Below, in pieces: positions 1-7,133 of a stretch of DNA of 22,629 nucleotides. The translations under genes and the position numbers were made by a program. The DNA lies in NCBI GenBank assembly GCA_963624605.1, contig CAVFQD010000031.1, positions 1-22,629 on the forward strand. The letters run 5' to 3'. Position 1 is the first letter of the stretch; every line of letters starts with the position of its first letter. This stretch comes from Fimenecus sp963624605 (GTDB taxonomy: Bacteria; Bacillota; Clostridia; Oscillospirales; Acutalibacteraceae). A model generated the notes under the pieces. That model did not search any database and was not told the origin of the DNA. It saw only the letters and a list, made by a program, of their open reading frames with translations.

Positions 1-4
1 AAAA

Positions 5-51
5 CTGTTTACTATGTCCTTACACTACCTGTTTACTATCTTATTACACTA
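5..51. repeat. Two imperfect direct repeats of about 23 bases
   Basis: Two copies begin CTGTTTACTAT and end TTACACTA (5-27 and 29-51), 24 bases apart. They resemble the CACTGTTCACTATTCAC string at 7196-7212 and its inverse near 15980-16000, all beside other repeat islands. From 52 to 140 I see no gene or clear signal. The function is unknown. Confidence 0.55.
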
Positions 52-140
52 TACAGCTTGCTCCCGCCGCTAACAAATATCAAATCGCCGTAAGCAACTC
101 GGAGGGATTTTAAGGTGGATTTTATATGATTTTATAACAA

Positions 141-219
141 TCCCTCAGTCGTCATAAATGACGACAGCTCCCTTTACACAAGGGAGCCTGTATCGAACAG
201 CCGCAAGGGCTGTCCCTAC
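141..219 (-). repeat. Composite hairpin repeat, island 1
   Basis: Three hairpins lie in a row. GTCGTCAT/ATGACGAC is at 148-155/158-165. GCTCCCTT/AAGGGAGC is at 167-174/180-187. The unit GAACAGCCGC...GGCTGTCCCTAC is at 195-219. The order CCCTCAGTC-hairpin-GACAGCTCCCT-AGGGAGCCT-GTATCG-GACAGCC...CCTAC is also seen, rearranged, at 15647-15863. No credible coding sequence runs through it. It looks like a non-autonomous modular repeat close to the end of the uxaC-HAD transcript. Confidence 0.7.
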
Positions 220-247
220 GGTGTCAATAAATATAAAATTTCATATA

Positions 248-280
248 AAAAGCGTATCTTGCGATACGCTTTTATTTTTT
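248..280 (-). terminator. Bidirectional rho-independent terminator after the HAD gene
   Basis: A perfect 11-bp stem (248-258 with 263-273) has a 4-base loop. On the minus strand the loop is GCAA and the stem is followed by a short T-rich run. On the plus strand it is followed by ATTTTTT. It lies 17 bases past the HAD stop codon and should end the uxaC-HAD transcript. Confidence 0.8.
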
Positions 281-289
281 GATATTCAA

Positions 290-1105
290 TTACAGCACAT
301 ATTCCTCAACCGCTCTTGCAAGGCCGTCGTCCGCATTGGTTGCGGCTTGGTAATTTGCGATTTTCTTTATCTCGTCAACCGCATTGCCCATTGCAAAGGA
401 ATATTTTGCAAGCTTCAGCATTTCGTAATCGTTCATTGCGTCGCCGAAAGCCATAACCTCATCTGCGGTAACGCCGATTTCCTTACAAAAGCCGTCAAGC
501 GCCGTGCCCTTGTTGACATTCGGTGCGGTTATCTCGATTTCATCGGGAAGCGAAGAGGTGATATAGAGATTTCTCTTTTCAAATTCCGAAACCAGCGTTT
601 TTTTATGCTCATCGCTCACATTGTAGAGCGCAATTATCTCCGCACACTCGCCCCGCAGTTTTTCGGAAAGCTTATCAGCCGTCGCCGAAAGCCGAGTAAA
701 CTCGTCAAGAAACGCCTGCGGAAGCCCTCGGTTGATATAATAACCCGTCTTATTGTTTTGAACATATATTTTGCCGTTGACATAGATATTGTAATAGATG
801 GGAAAGGCGTCAAAAATATTAAGCAGCTCCTCGGTATGCCGCGCGGAAATGCAGTTTTTGTATACATCCTTTTTTGCGTTTCGGTCGAACACGGCGGCCC
901 CGTTTGAATATATTACATAATCCGCAAACGGTATCTGCGAGGTTACATTGTCCGTAAAGGTAAGGGTTCTGCCCGTTGCGATTGCGACCTTTACGCCATT
1001 GTCGTGAGCCGCTTTGAGAGCCGCCCTTGTGCGCTTTGTTACCGTTTGGTGGTCGGGTGCCATAAGCGTGCCGTCAAGGTCGGTTACTATGAGTTTTACT
1101 GCCAT
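290..1105 (-). CDS. Cof-type HAD-IIB family phosphatase
   Basis: This is a 271-residue protein of the haloacid dehalogenase superfamily, Cof/IIB branch, which usually dephosphorylates sugar phosphates or other small phosphorylated metabolites. Motif I is DLDGT (residues 9-13, nucleophile Asp9). Motif II lies in the ATGRT segment, the motif III lysine in NVNKGTAL, and motif IV is GDAMNDYEM near the C-terminus. The cap lies between motifs II and III. Length is normal for the family, and no signal peptide is seen, so it should be cytoplasmic. It starts 12 bases after the uxaC stop, with CGGAGC upstream of ATG, so the two genes are probably one transcript. That link suggests a sugar-phosphate substrate, but the family is promiscuous and the exact substrate cannot be read from sequence. 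Confidence 0.88.
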   Translation of the reverse strand: MAVKLIVTDLDGTLMAPDHQTVTKRTRAALKAAHDNGVKVAIATGRTLTFTDNVTSQIPFADYVIYSNGAAVFDRNAKKDVYKNCISARHTEELLNIFDAFPIYYNIYVNGKIYVQNNKTGYYINRGLPQAFLDEFTRLSATADKLSEKLRGECAEIIALYNVSDEHKKTLVSEFEKRNLYITSSLPDEIEITAPNVNKGTALDGFCKEIGVTADEVMAFGDAMNDYEMLKLAKYSFAMGNAVDEIKKIANYQAATNADDGLARAVEEYVL

Positions 1106-1117
1106 TTTATGCTCCGA

Positions 1118-2524
1118 TTATAATTTTAAGCCGAAATATTTTTTTGCGTTGTTGAAGGAAATATCCTCAACAACCTGCGATAAGAACTTTACATCCTCGG
1201 GATATTTGCCCTCCTCAACCCAGTCGCCGATAAGCTCGCAGAGTATTCTTCTGAAATATTCGTGTCTGGGATAGGACAAAAAGCTTCTTGAGTCGGTTAT
1301 CATTCCGACAAACTTTGAAAGCACGCCGAGGTTTGCAAGGTCGGTAAGCTGACGGCGCATACCGTCGTAATTGTCGTTGAACCACCATGCCGAGCCGAAC
1401 TGAATTTTCGATGCCGCTTCGTCGGTCTGGAAGTTGCCGAGCATTGTGCCCAAAACTACATTGTCCTTGGGATTGAGCGTAAAGAGAACTGTTTTCGGGA
1501 GCTTGCCGAGCTTTGCGAGAGAGTCGAGGAAGCGTGAAAGTCCGACTGCGATTTCCCTGTCGTCAACCGAGTCAAAGCCTGTGTCGGCACCGAGCTTTTG
1601 GAACATCTTTGTGTTATTGTTACGAAGTGCGCCGATATGCAGCTCCATTACCCAGCCTTTTTCGGCATAATTTTCGCCGAGGAAGCCGAGAAGCGCCGAT
1701 TTGTACTTGTCAAGTTCAAGGTCCGAAAGCGGTTTTCCGTCAACGCCCTTTTTGAATATCTGTTCAAGCTCACGGGAGTTTGACGCCGCATACGGGACAT
1801 AGTTGAGCGCATGGTCGGAAGCACGGCAACCCATCTTGTCAAAAAATTCAATCCTTTCGGCAAGAACCGTTTTAAGCTCCGCAAAAGATGTGATTTCCCT
1901 GCCTGCCGTTTTTTCCATTGCCGCAAGCCACGGAATGAAATCCGCCTTTTCAATGCCGAGAGCCTTGTCGGGACGGAATGCGGGCAATATCTTGCACTTG
2001 AACGACTTGTCTTTTTTAAGCTTTTCGTGATATTCAAGCGTATCGGCAGGGTCGTCGGTCGTGCAAACGCAGGCAACATTTGATTTTTCAATCAGCTCAC
2101 GGGGAGTAAAACCGCCCGCCTTGATTTTATCATTGCATCTTTTCCAAATGTCCTCCGCAGTCGAGGGAGAAAGCGTTTCGTAAATTCCGAAATAACGCTG
2201 TAATTCAAGATGCGTCCAGTGATAAAGCGGATTACCGATAAGATACGGCATAACCTCCGCCCATTTCATAAACTTGTCGTGACCCGACTTTCTGCCGGTT
2301 ATATATTCCTCGGATATACCGTAGGAACGCATCGCACGCCATTTATAGTGGTCGCCTCCGAGCCAGAGCTCCGCAATGTCCTTAGGCGTGTTGTTTTCGT
2401 AAATCTCTTTCGGGGAAAGGTGACAGTGCCAGTCGAAAATCGGAGTTTTTTCCGCACCCTTTTTATATATTTCCTTTGCTGTTTTTGTGGTAAGCAAGAA
2501 ATCCTTGTCCATAAATTTTTTCAT
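1118..2524 (-). CDS. uxaC: Glucuronate (uronate) isomerase
   Basis: UxaC converts D-glucuronate to D-fructuronate and D-galacturonate to D-tagaturonate, the first step of hexuronate breakdown from pectin, glycans and host glucuronides. The 468-residue length is typical. The amidohydrolase-like metal motif FDWHCHLSPKEIYEN is near the N-terminus (His33, His35). Other family blocks are TDDPADTLEYH, GSAWWFNDNYDGM and the C-terminal MITDSRSFLSYPRHEYFRR. The start at 2524 is chosen because AAAGGGGAAAG precedes it; an internal ATG four codons later is possible but poorly spaced. No uxaB, uxuA, kdgK or uronate transporter is in the window, so the rest of the pathway must lie elsewhere. The gene has its own promoter and is not part of argGH. 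Confidence 0.95.
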   Translation of the reverse strand: MKKFMDKDFLLTTKTAKEIYKKGAEKTPIFDWHCHLSPKEIYENNTPKDIAELWLGGDHYKWRAMRSYGISEEYITGRKSGHDKFMKWAEVMPYLIGNPLYHWTHLELQRYFGIYETLSPSTAEDIWKRCNDKIKAGGFTPRELIEKSNVACVCTTDDPADTLEYHEKLKKDKSFKCKILPAFRPDKALGIEKADFIPWLAAMEKTAGREITSFAELKTVLAERIEFFDKMGCRASDHALNYVPYAASNSRELEQIFKKGVDGKPLSDLELDKYKSALLGFLGENYAEKGWVMELHIGALRNNNTKMFQKLGADTGFDSVDDREIAVGLSRFLDSLAKLGKLPKTVLFTLNPKDNVVLGTMLGNFQTDEAASKIQFGSAWWFNDNYDGMRRQLTDLANLGVLSKFVGMITDSRSFLSYPRHEYFRRILCELIGDWVEEGKYPEDVKFLSQVVEDISFNNAKKYFGLKL

Positions 2525-2560
2525 TTTTCTTTCCCCTTTGCATTATAAATTCTACAAGAT

Positions 2561-2589
2561 ATTTTATCACAGTTGAATAAAAGTGTAAA
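2561..2589 (-). promoter_or_regulatory. Sigma-A type promoter for uxaC-HAD
   Basis: On the minus strand, TTTACA (2584-2589) and TAAAAT (2561-2566) are separated by 17 bases. They lie about 40 bases before the uxaC start. The -35 box falls just past the argH terminator stem, so the two units are tightly packed. A second -10-like TATAAT nearer the gene lacks a matching -35. Confidence 0.6.
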
Positions 2590-2593
2590 CAAT

Positions 2594-2622
2594 AAATGCC
2601 GCGGAAAATCGCCACGGCATTT
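2594..2622 (-). terminator. Terminator-like hairpin after argH
   Basis: An 11-bp stem with one G-U pair (2594-2604 with 2612-2622) lies 17 bases past the argH stop. On the minus strand it is followed by ATTGTTTACACTTTT, so the T-run is broken and termination may be partial. It overlaps the approach to the uxaC promoter. Confidence 0.6.
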
Positions 2623-2638
2623 GAGGTGTTTTTGTATA

Positions 2639-4009
2639 TTATTTATTAAGCTCTTTTACTCTTTTTACCTGCATAAGGACATTTGCGCTTGCAGGTCCGC
2701 CGAGAGAGGTTCTGCCGTTTACGCACTTATCAAGGTTTATTGCGTCATACACGCCCTCGTCAAAGTCCTCGCAGATGTTTTTATACTCTTCAAGCGGAAG
2801 CGTTTCAAGGGTAAGACCTTTCTTTATGCAAAGCGCAACAAGCTCGCCCGTAGCCTTGTATGCGTCCCTGAACGGTATGCCCTTTGAAACAAGATAATCA
2901 GCACAGTCCGTAGCGTTGATAAAGCCGCCTGCCGCCGCTTTCCTCATATTCTCGGGGATAGCCGTCATAGTGTCGAGCATCGGGATAAAGGTTGTAAGGC
3001 ACATTTTAACGGTGTCGAATGCGTCAAAGATTGCCTCCTTGTCCTCCTGCATATCCTTATTATATGCAAGCGGTAAGCCTTTCATCATTGTAAGAAGCGT
3101 CATAAGGTCGCCGAACACCCTGCCCGACTTGCCTCTGATAAGCTCCGTTATATCGGGGTTCTTTTTCTGCGGCATAATCGACGAGCCTGTCGAAAAGGCG
3201 TCGTCAAGCTCAATAAATTTGAACTCCCACGAGCACCAAAGGATTATCTCCTCGGAAAATCTCGAAAGATGAACCATAAGTATCGAAAGCGCAGATGCAA
3301 GCTCCATACAGAAATCCCTGTCGGAAACGCCGTCAAGCGAATTTTGCATTGCCCCGTCAAAACCGAGAGCCTCTGCGGTCATTTCACGGTCGGTGTTGTA
3401 TGTCGTGCCTGCAAGAGCGCACGAACCGAGCGGAGAATAATTCATTCTCGCCTTTGCGTCGGAAAGCCTTTGCTTATCACGCAGGAGCATTTCCGCATAA
3501 GCCATAAGATGATGTCCGAAAGTTATCGGCTGCGCCCTCTGCATATGCGTATATCCGGGCATAACCGCGTCGCTGTACTGCTCCGCCTTTTTCAAAAGCA
3601 CATCGATAAGCTCGGTAATAAGCGAGTAAACGCTGTCGCACTCGTTGCGCAGATAAAGCCTTATGTCAAGAGCCACCTGGTCGTTACGGCTTCTTGCGGT
3701 GTGAAGTCTCTTTCCCGCCTGACCGATACGCTGCGTCAATTCCCCCTCGATAAAGGTGTGAATATCCTCCGCATTGGGGTCGATAAGAAGCTCTCCCGAC
3801 TCAATTTCGGATTTTATCCGATTCAATCCCGTAACGATTTTTTCCAAATCCTCACAGGAAATAATCGACTGCGCCGCAAGCATTGTTGCGTGTGCGATAC
3901 TTCCGTCAATATCCTCTTTATACATACGGCTGTCAAAGGAAATCGACGAATTGAAATCGTTTGTCTTTTTATCGACTTCTTTTGAAAAGCGTCCTGCCCA
4001 AAGTTTCAT
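2639..4009 (-). CDS. argH: Argininosuccinate lyase
   Basis: ArgH splits argininosuccinate into arginine and fumarate, the last step of arginine synthesis. The 456-residue length is typical of the fumarase/aspartase superfamily. Visible motifs are TARSRND (104-110), PGYTHMQRAQP (151-161) and the superfamily signature GSSIMPQKKNPD (275-286), which carries the catalytic serine loop. AGGAGA precedes the ATG. It follows argG by 74 bases; that gap contains a hairpin without a T-run, so cotranscription with argG is likely. There is no ArgA/NAGS-type extension. Confidence 0.96.
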   Translation of the reverse strand: MKLWAGRFSKEVDKKTNDFNSSISFDSRMYKEDIDGSIAHATMLAAQSIISCEDLEKIVTGLNRIKSEIESGELLIDPNAEDIHTFIEGELTQRIGQAGKRLHTARSRNDQVALDIRLYLRNECDSVYSLITELIDVLLKKAEQYSDAVMPGYTHMQRAQPITFGHHLMAYAEMLLRDKQRLSDAKARMNYSPLGSCALAGTTYNTDREMTAEALGFDGAMQNSLDGVSDRDFCMELASALSILMVHLSRFSEEIILWCSWEFKFIELDDAFSTGSSIMPQKKNPDITELIRGKSGRVFGDLMTLLTMMKGLPLAYNKDMQEDKEAIFDAFDTVKMCLTTFIPMLDTMTAIPENMRKAAAGGFINATDCADYLVSKGIPFRDAYKATGELVALCIKKGLTLETLPLEEYKNICEDFDEGVYDAINLDKCVNGRTSLGGPASANVLMQVKRVKELNK

Positions 4010-4037
4010 GTTTTTCTCCTATAAATATACATATTGC

Positions 4038-4061
4038 GACAGAGGGCTTACACCCTCTGCC
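4038..4061 (-). other. argG-argH intercistronic hairpin
   Basis: A 9-bp stem (4038-4046 with 4053-4061, one G-U pair) with a 6-base loop sits between the argG stop and the argH ribosome binding site. No T-run follows on the minus strand, so it is probably a processing or RNA-stability element rather than a terminator. Confidence 0.5.
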
Positions 4062-4083
4062 GCTTGAAATATTTTGTGTTTAA

Positions 4084-5316
4084 TTATTTGTCATTACGCT
4101 TAGCGTCAAGCAAAGCCTTGACCTTTATCGGGAGACCGAAGAGGTTGATAAAGCCTGCCGAGTCCTTCTGGTCATAAGCTCCGCCGTCGTCGCCGAACGA
4201 AGCGACATTCTCGTCGTAAAGTGTGTAGGGAGAGGTTACGCCCGCGTTGATTACATTGCCCTTGTAGAGCTTGAGCTTAACATCGCCCGTAACAGTTTCC
4301 TGTGTCTTGTCAACGAAAGCCGAAAGAGCCTCACGCAAAGGTGTAAACCACTTACCGTTATATACAAGCTCGCCGAATTCCTTGGCAACAAGAGCTTTGT
4401 AGTGAGCGGTATCACGGTCAAGAGTAATCATTTCAAGGAGCTCGTGAGCCTTGTAAAGGATAGTTCCGCCGGGAGTTTCATATACGCCCCTCGACTTCAT
4501 ACCTACAAGACGGTTCTCAACAATATCGAGAAGTCCTATACCGTTTGCACCGCCGATTTCATTGAGCTTTTCAACGATTTCGAGTGCGCCCATATCCTTG
4601 CCGTCAACAGCGGTCGGAACGCCCTTTTCAAAGTGGATTGTAACATATGTGGGGACATCGGGAGCTTTTTCGGGCGATACGCCGAGTTCAAGGAAGCCAT
4701 CCTTGTTGTAAAGCGGCTCATTTGCCGGGTCCTCAAGGTCAAGTCCCTCGTGAGAGAGATGCCATACATTCTTATCCTTTGAATAGTTCGTTTCACGGTT
4801 GATTTTAAGCGGAATGTTGTGAGCCTCGGCATAGTCGATTTCCTCGTCACGGGACTTTATGTTCCACTCACGCCAGGGAGCGATAATCTCCATTTCGGGA
4901 GCAAGAGCCTTCAGCGAAAGCTCGAAACGAACCTGGTCGTTGCCCTTACCGGTGCAGCCGTGGCAGATTGCGTCAGCGCCCTCTTTCTTGGCAATTTCAG
5001 CAAGTCCTTTTGCGATGCAGGGACGGGCGTGCGAGGTGCCGAGAAGATATTCCTCATATTCTGCGCCCGCTTTAAGGCAGGGCCAAATGTAATTTTCAAT
5101 ATAATCCTTTTTCAAATCGAGCACATAGAGCTTTGAAGCGCCTGTTTTAAGAGCCTTTTCCTCAAGTCCGTCAAGCTCTGTTCCCTGGCCGACATCTCCG
5201 GAAACAGCGATAACCTCACAGTTATTGTAATTTTCCTTAAGCCACGGAATAATGATTGATGTATCAAGTCCGCCCGAATAGGCAAGAACTACTTTTTTAA
5301 TATCCTTCTTGTTCAT
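4084..5316 (-). CDS. argG: Argininosuccinate synthase
   Basis: ArgG joins citrulline and aspartate, using ATP, to make argininosuccinate. The 410-residue protein has the N-type ATP pyrophosphatase P-loop AYSGGLDTS at residues 12-20 and the conserved GCTGKGNDQVRFE block. The frame stays open upstream to 5367, but the start at 5316 is clearly right. GGAGGT lies just before it, and the upstream ATG at 5367 overlaps the -10 box of the promoter. It is the first gene of argG-argH. Upstream ArgR-like boxes suggest arginine repression. The earlier genes argB, C, D, F and J are not in the window. Confidence 0.97.
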   Translation of the reverse strand: MNKKDIKKVVLAYSGGLDTSIIIPWLKENYNNCEVIAVSGDVGQGTELDGLEEKALKTGASKLYVLDLKKDYIENYIWPCLKAGAEYEEYLLGTSHARPCIAKGLAEIAKKEGADAICHGCTGKGNDQVRFELSLKALAPEMEIIAPWREWNIKSRDEEIDYAEAHNIPLKINRETNYSKDKNVWHLSHEGLDLEDPANEPLYNKDGFLELGVSPEKAPDVPTYVTIHFEKGVPTAVDGKDMGALEIVEKLNEIGGANGIGLLDIVENRLVGMKSRGVYETPGGTILYKAHELLEMITLDRDTAHYKALVAKEFGELVYNGKWFTPLREALSAFVDKTQETVTGDVKLKLYKGNVINAGVTSPYTLYDENVASFGDDGGAYDQKDSAGFINLFGLPIKVKALLDAKRNDK

Positions 5317-5358
5317 TTCAGTTACCTCCGAATGAAGTTTTCTTTTCTTTACATAGAG

Positions 5359-5386
5359 ATTATACACCGTTTCGGCATAAAATCAA
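5359..5386 (-). promoter_or_regulatory. Sigma-A promoter of argG
   Basis: TTGATT (5381-5386) and TATAAT (5359-5364) on the minus strand are separated by 16 bases. The predicted transcript starts near 5352 and has a leader of only about 36 bases, leaving no room for a T-box or riboswitch. Confidence 0.75.
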
Positions 5387-5394
5387 GTGTTTTT

Positions 5395-5449
5395 TGCATT
5401 TTATTCATAAAAAATGCATATTTGTGTATATTGATAGAATAAATATGCA
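5395..5449 (-). promoter_or_regulatory. Putative ArgR operator (two ARG-box-like sites)
   Basis: Read on the minus strand, TGCATATTTATTCT (5436-5449) matches 12 of 14 positions of the ARG-box core TGAATWWWWATTCA. TATGAATAAAATGCAAA (about 5393-5409) matches the Bacillus form CATGAATAAAAATKCAAK except for one missing A. Further TGCATA motifs lie between them and beyond. The sites sit immediately upstream of the argG -35 box. From 5450 to 5569 nothing else clear is seen apart from AT-rich sequence. Confidence 0.5.
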
Positions 5450-5569
5450 GATTTTGCGTGTTTTTATGCATATTTTGGATGGATAAAGTATAATATGCGA
5501 TATTGAATTAAGCCGCTGAAATCGTTTAAGTAACATTTCTCTTTTTAAGTACTCGCTTTTATTTCAGAC

Positions 5570-5601
5570 AAAAAAATACGGCGTTCAAACCGAACGCCGT
5601 A
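5570..5601 (-). terminator. Rho-independent terminator after rpsR
   Basis: A perfect 10-bp stem (5577-5586 with 5592-5601) is followed on the minus strand by seven Ts (5570-5576). It lies about 20 bases past the rpsR stop and ends the rpsF-ssb-rpsR transcript. Confidence 0.9.
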
Positions 5602-5619
5602 AAATTTTGATTTAATAAA

Positions 5620-5862
5620 TCAGTCAGCTGTGTAGGGAAGAAGAGCGATAGCTCTTGCTCTCTTGATAGCTGTTGTGAGTTCTCTCTGATGATAAGCGCA
5701 TGTGCCTGTTACTCTTCTGGGGAGAATCTTTGCTCTCTCTGAAGTGAAACGACGGAGCTTTGCTGCGTCTTTGTAATCAATCTTATCAACCTTTTCTACA
5801 CAGAAAGCACAAACTTTTTTGCGTTTTCTGTTCATGGGACGAGAATTTTTATTTTCAGCCAT
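5620..5862 (-). CDS. rpsR: 30S ribosomal protein S18
   Basis: This is a small-subunit protein that pairs with S6 on the platform of the 30S ribosome. The 80-residue length is usual. The core DYKDAAKLRRFTSERAKILPRR and the TGTCAYHQRELTTAIKRARAIALLPY end are typical. Cys18-x2-Cys21 and Cys55-x2-His58 look like a zinc-binding set, i.e. the C+ form of S18 rather than the cysteine-free form. AGGAGG precedes the ATG. It is last in the conserved rpsF-ssb-rpsR operon, 37 bases after ssb. Confidence 0.97.
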   Translation of the reverse strand: MAENKNSRPMNRKRKKVCAFCVEKVDKIDYKDAAKLRRFTSERAKILPRRVTGTCAYHQRELTTAIKRARAIALLPYTAD

Positions 5863-5899
5863 TGTTATATCCTCCTGTAAAATTCAATTAAACCGATGT

Positions 5900-6373
5900 T
5901 CAGAACGGAAGTCCGTCATCATCGTCTGCCGCCGAACCGAAACCGAAATCGTCCTCCGCAGCTGCGGGAGTCGAGAAGTTTGCGGTGTTGCCTGCCTGAT
6001 ATGACGGAGCGTTTGCAGCCGGAGCCTCAAAACGGTTCTGACCTGCGTCCGATGACTTTGAGCCACAGAACGAAACATTATCCGCAACAATTTCAACAGC
6101 GGTTCTCTTAGCGCCCGTCTTATCCTCATAAGTACGGGTCTGGATTGAGCCTTGTACGGCTATCATTGAGCCTTTATGGAAATAACGGGTTACGAAATCG
6201 GCGGTCTGACGCCAAGCGACAACATTGATGAAATCAGCCTGTCTCTCCTCGCCCTGTCTGACATAATTTCTGTCGACAGCGACGCAGAAGGATGTAACCG
6301 AAATGCCGTTTGCCGTTGTACGCAACTCGGGGTCTGCTACAAGCCTACCCATTATAACTGCACAGTTAATCAT
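5900..6373 (-). CDS. ssb: Single-stranded DNA-binding protein
   Basis: SSB coats single-stranded DNA during replication, repair and recombination. The 157-residue protein has an OB fold over residues 1-105 (start MINCAVIMGRLVADPELR, then FINVVAWRQTADFVTRYF and GSIQTRTYEDKTG). A low-complexity Ala/Asn-rich linker follows, then the acidic tip DDDDGLPF, which recruits partner proteins. GGAGGAAAAGG precedes the start, 15 bases after the rpsF stop. Its place between S6 and S18 marks it as the housekeeping SSB. Confidence 0.97.
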   Translation of the reverse strand: MINCAVIMGRLVADPELRTTANGISVTSFCVAVDRNYVRQGEERQADFINVVAWRQTADFVTRYFHKGSMIAVQGSIQTRTYEDKTGAKRTAVEIVADNVSFCGSKSSDAGQNRFEAPAANAPSYQAGNTANFSTPAAAEDDFGFGSAADDDDGLPF

Positions 6374-6388
6374 TTCCTTTTCCTCCGA

Positions 6389-6670
6389 TTACTTCTTTAC
6401 TACGATTGAACGGAGAACGCCGTCTGTGATTCCTGCAACACGCTGGAACTCAGCCGGAAAAGCCGGCTCACACTCAATGTTGAAGAGTACATAGTAGCCT
6501 TCAGCCTCATCATTGATAAGGTAAGCAAGCTTTCTCTTGCCCCACTCGTCAACGCTTTCAAGAGTGCCGTTTTTCTCAATCAATGCCTTGAATTTTTCAA
6601 CAAGGGTCTGTACGTCCTCATCGGTCTTGTTGTTTACCGAAAGAACTGCGATTGCTTCATACTTTGTCAT
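6389..6670 (-). CDS. rpsF: 30S ribosomal protein S6
   Basis: S6 is a 93-residue 30S platform protein and the partner of S18. The family blocks YEAIAVLSVN, ESVDEWGKRKLAYLI and EGYYVLFNIECEP are visible. The frame stays open upstream to 6745, but the start at 6670 is supported by AAGGAGGT eight bases before the ATG and by the normal S6 N-terminus (MTKYEAI). The longer version would begin inside the leader RNA. It is the first gene of the rpsF-ssb-rpsR operon, with a strong promoter and a structured leader that may mediate S6:S18 feedback. Confidence 0.96.
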   Translation of the reverse strand: MTKYEAIAVLSVNNKTDEDVQTLVEKFKALIEKNGTLESVDEWGKRKLAYLINDEAEGYYVLFNIECEPAFPAEFQRVAGITDGVLRSIVVKK

Positions 6671-6680
6671 TCTTTTGCAC

Positions 6681-6726
6681 CTCCTTATGGACTCTGCCCT
6701 CACATTTTGAATTTTGAGGGAAGGAG
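6681..6726 (-). promoter_or_regulatory. rpsF leader fold that can mask the ribosome binding site
   Basis: On the minus strand a 6-bp hairpin CCCTCA/TGAGGG (6715-6720 with 6697-6702) is directly extended on its 5' side by CTCCTT (6721-6726). That can pair with the Shine-Dalgarno bases AAGGAG (6681-6686), leaving a 10-base bulge CAGAGTCCAT on the 3' side. S6:S18 leader motifs are known in many bacteria, and this location fits. The CCG trinucleotide reported as typical of that motif is not present in the bulge, which carries CCA instead, so the match is tentative. Confidence 0.5.
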
Positions 6727-6760
6727 CCGAAAACATAAAAAACATTTTCAGCGAATTATT

Positions 6761-6789
6761 ATTATATCAGCAAGAGCAATATAAGTCAA
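6761..6789 (-). promoter_or_regulatory. Strong sigma-A promoter of rpsF-ssb-rpsR
   Basis: TTGACT (6784-6789) and TATAAT (6761-6766) on the minus strand are separated by exactly 17 bases. The predicted start is near 6754, giving a leader of about 84 bases. Confidence 0.85.
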
Positions 6790-6830
6790 GATTTTTTTCG
6801 GAACAGATGAACAAAGCAGATGACAGCACC

Positions 6831-6855
6831 GTAGGGACAGCCCTTGCGGCTGTCC
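6831..6855 (+). repeat. Type-B repeat unit, copy 1 of island 2
   Basis: The unit runs GTAGGGACAGCC...GGCTGTCC and folds as GGACAGCC/GGCTGTCC around CTTGC. The same unit occurs at 7080-7103 and 15647-15671 (same strand), and at 195-219 and 7281-7305 (inverted). Confidence 0.8.
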
Positions 6856-6969
6856 GCATTTCATATCAAATTCGATTAGTGCTTCCGCTCCATCCTAGAG
6901 GGGGCTGTCGTTTTTTCGCAGAAAAAATGACTGGGGGAGTTTTTACAAAGTTTGATAAAATCTTTTTTA

Positions 6970-7029
6970 CTCCCTCAGTCAAACGCTTTGCGTTTGACTG
7001 AGGGAGAGATAACGAAAATTTGATATTTA
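6970..7029 (+). repeat. Long perfect hairpin with conserved tail, island 2
   Basis: 6970-6986 and 6990-7006 form a perfect 17-bp stem around TTT (arms CTCCCTCAGTCAAACGC and its complement). The segment 6978-7029, including the tail GAGATAACGAAAATTTGATA, recurs at 15812-15863 with a single mismatch (TTT versus TCT in the loop). It lies between divergent-free gene ends and is not coding. Confidence 0.8.
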
Positions 7030-7034
7030 TTTTC

Positions 7035-7059
7035 GGCGGGAGCAAGCCCCCGCCCTACC
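7035..7059 (+). repeat. GGCGGG/CCCGCC hairpin repeat ending CCCTACC
   Basis: The 6-bp stem (7035-7040 with 7049-7054) is followed by CCTACC, the same ending as the inverted type-B units. A related partial string GCTGCCCCGCCCTACC is at about 7233-7249. Confidence 0.6.
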
Positions 7060-7079
7060 GATATTGAAATGCACAACCC

Positions 7080-7103
7080 GTAGGGACAGCCCTTGCGGCT
7101 GTC
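7080..7103 (+). repeat. Type-B repeat unit, copy 2 of island 2
   Basis: This is a second direct copy of the GTAGGGACAGCC...GGCTGTC unit, identical over 24 bases to 6831-6854. Confidence 0.8.
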
Positions 7104-7133
7104 TGTCAATATAGCTTATATATAATTTATTGA

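Noticed and set aside
158..907. Long plus-strand open frame of 249 codons at the left end
   Set aside because: It runs antisense through the HAD gene and through repeat sequence. It has no ribosome binding site and no recognisable protein, while the opposite strand has a full set of HAD motifs.
5317..5367. Upstream start for argG adding 17 residues
   Set aside because: The upstream ATG overlaps the -10 box and lies upstream of the predicted transcription start. The internal ATG has a GGAGGT site.
5317..5569. A T-box or arginine riboswitch before argG
   Set aside because: The promoter lies only about 36 bases from the start codon, so there is no leader long enough, and no T-box sequence or terminator is seen.
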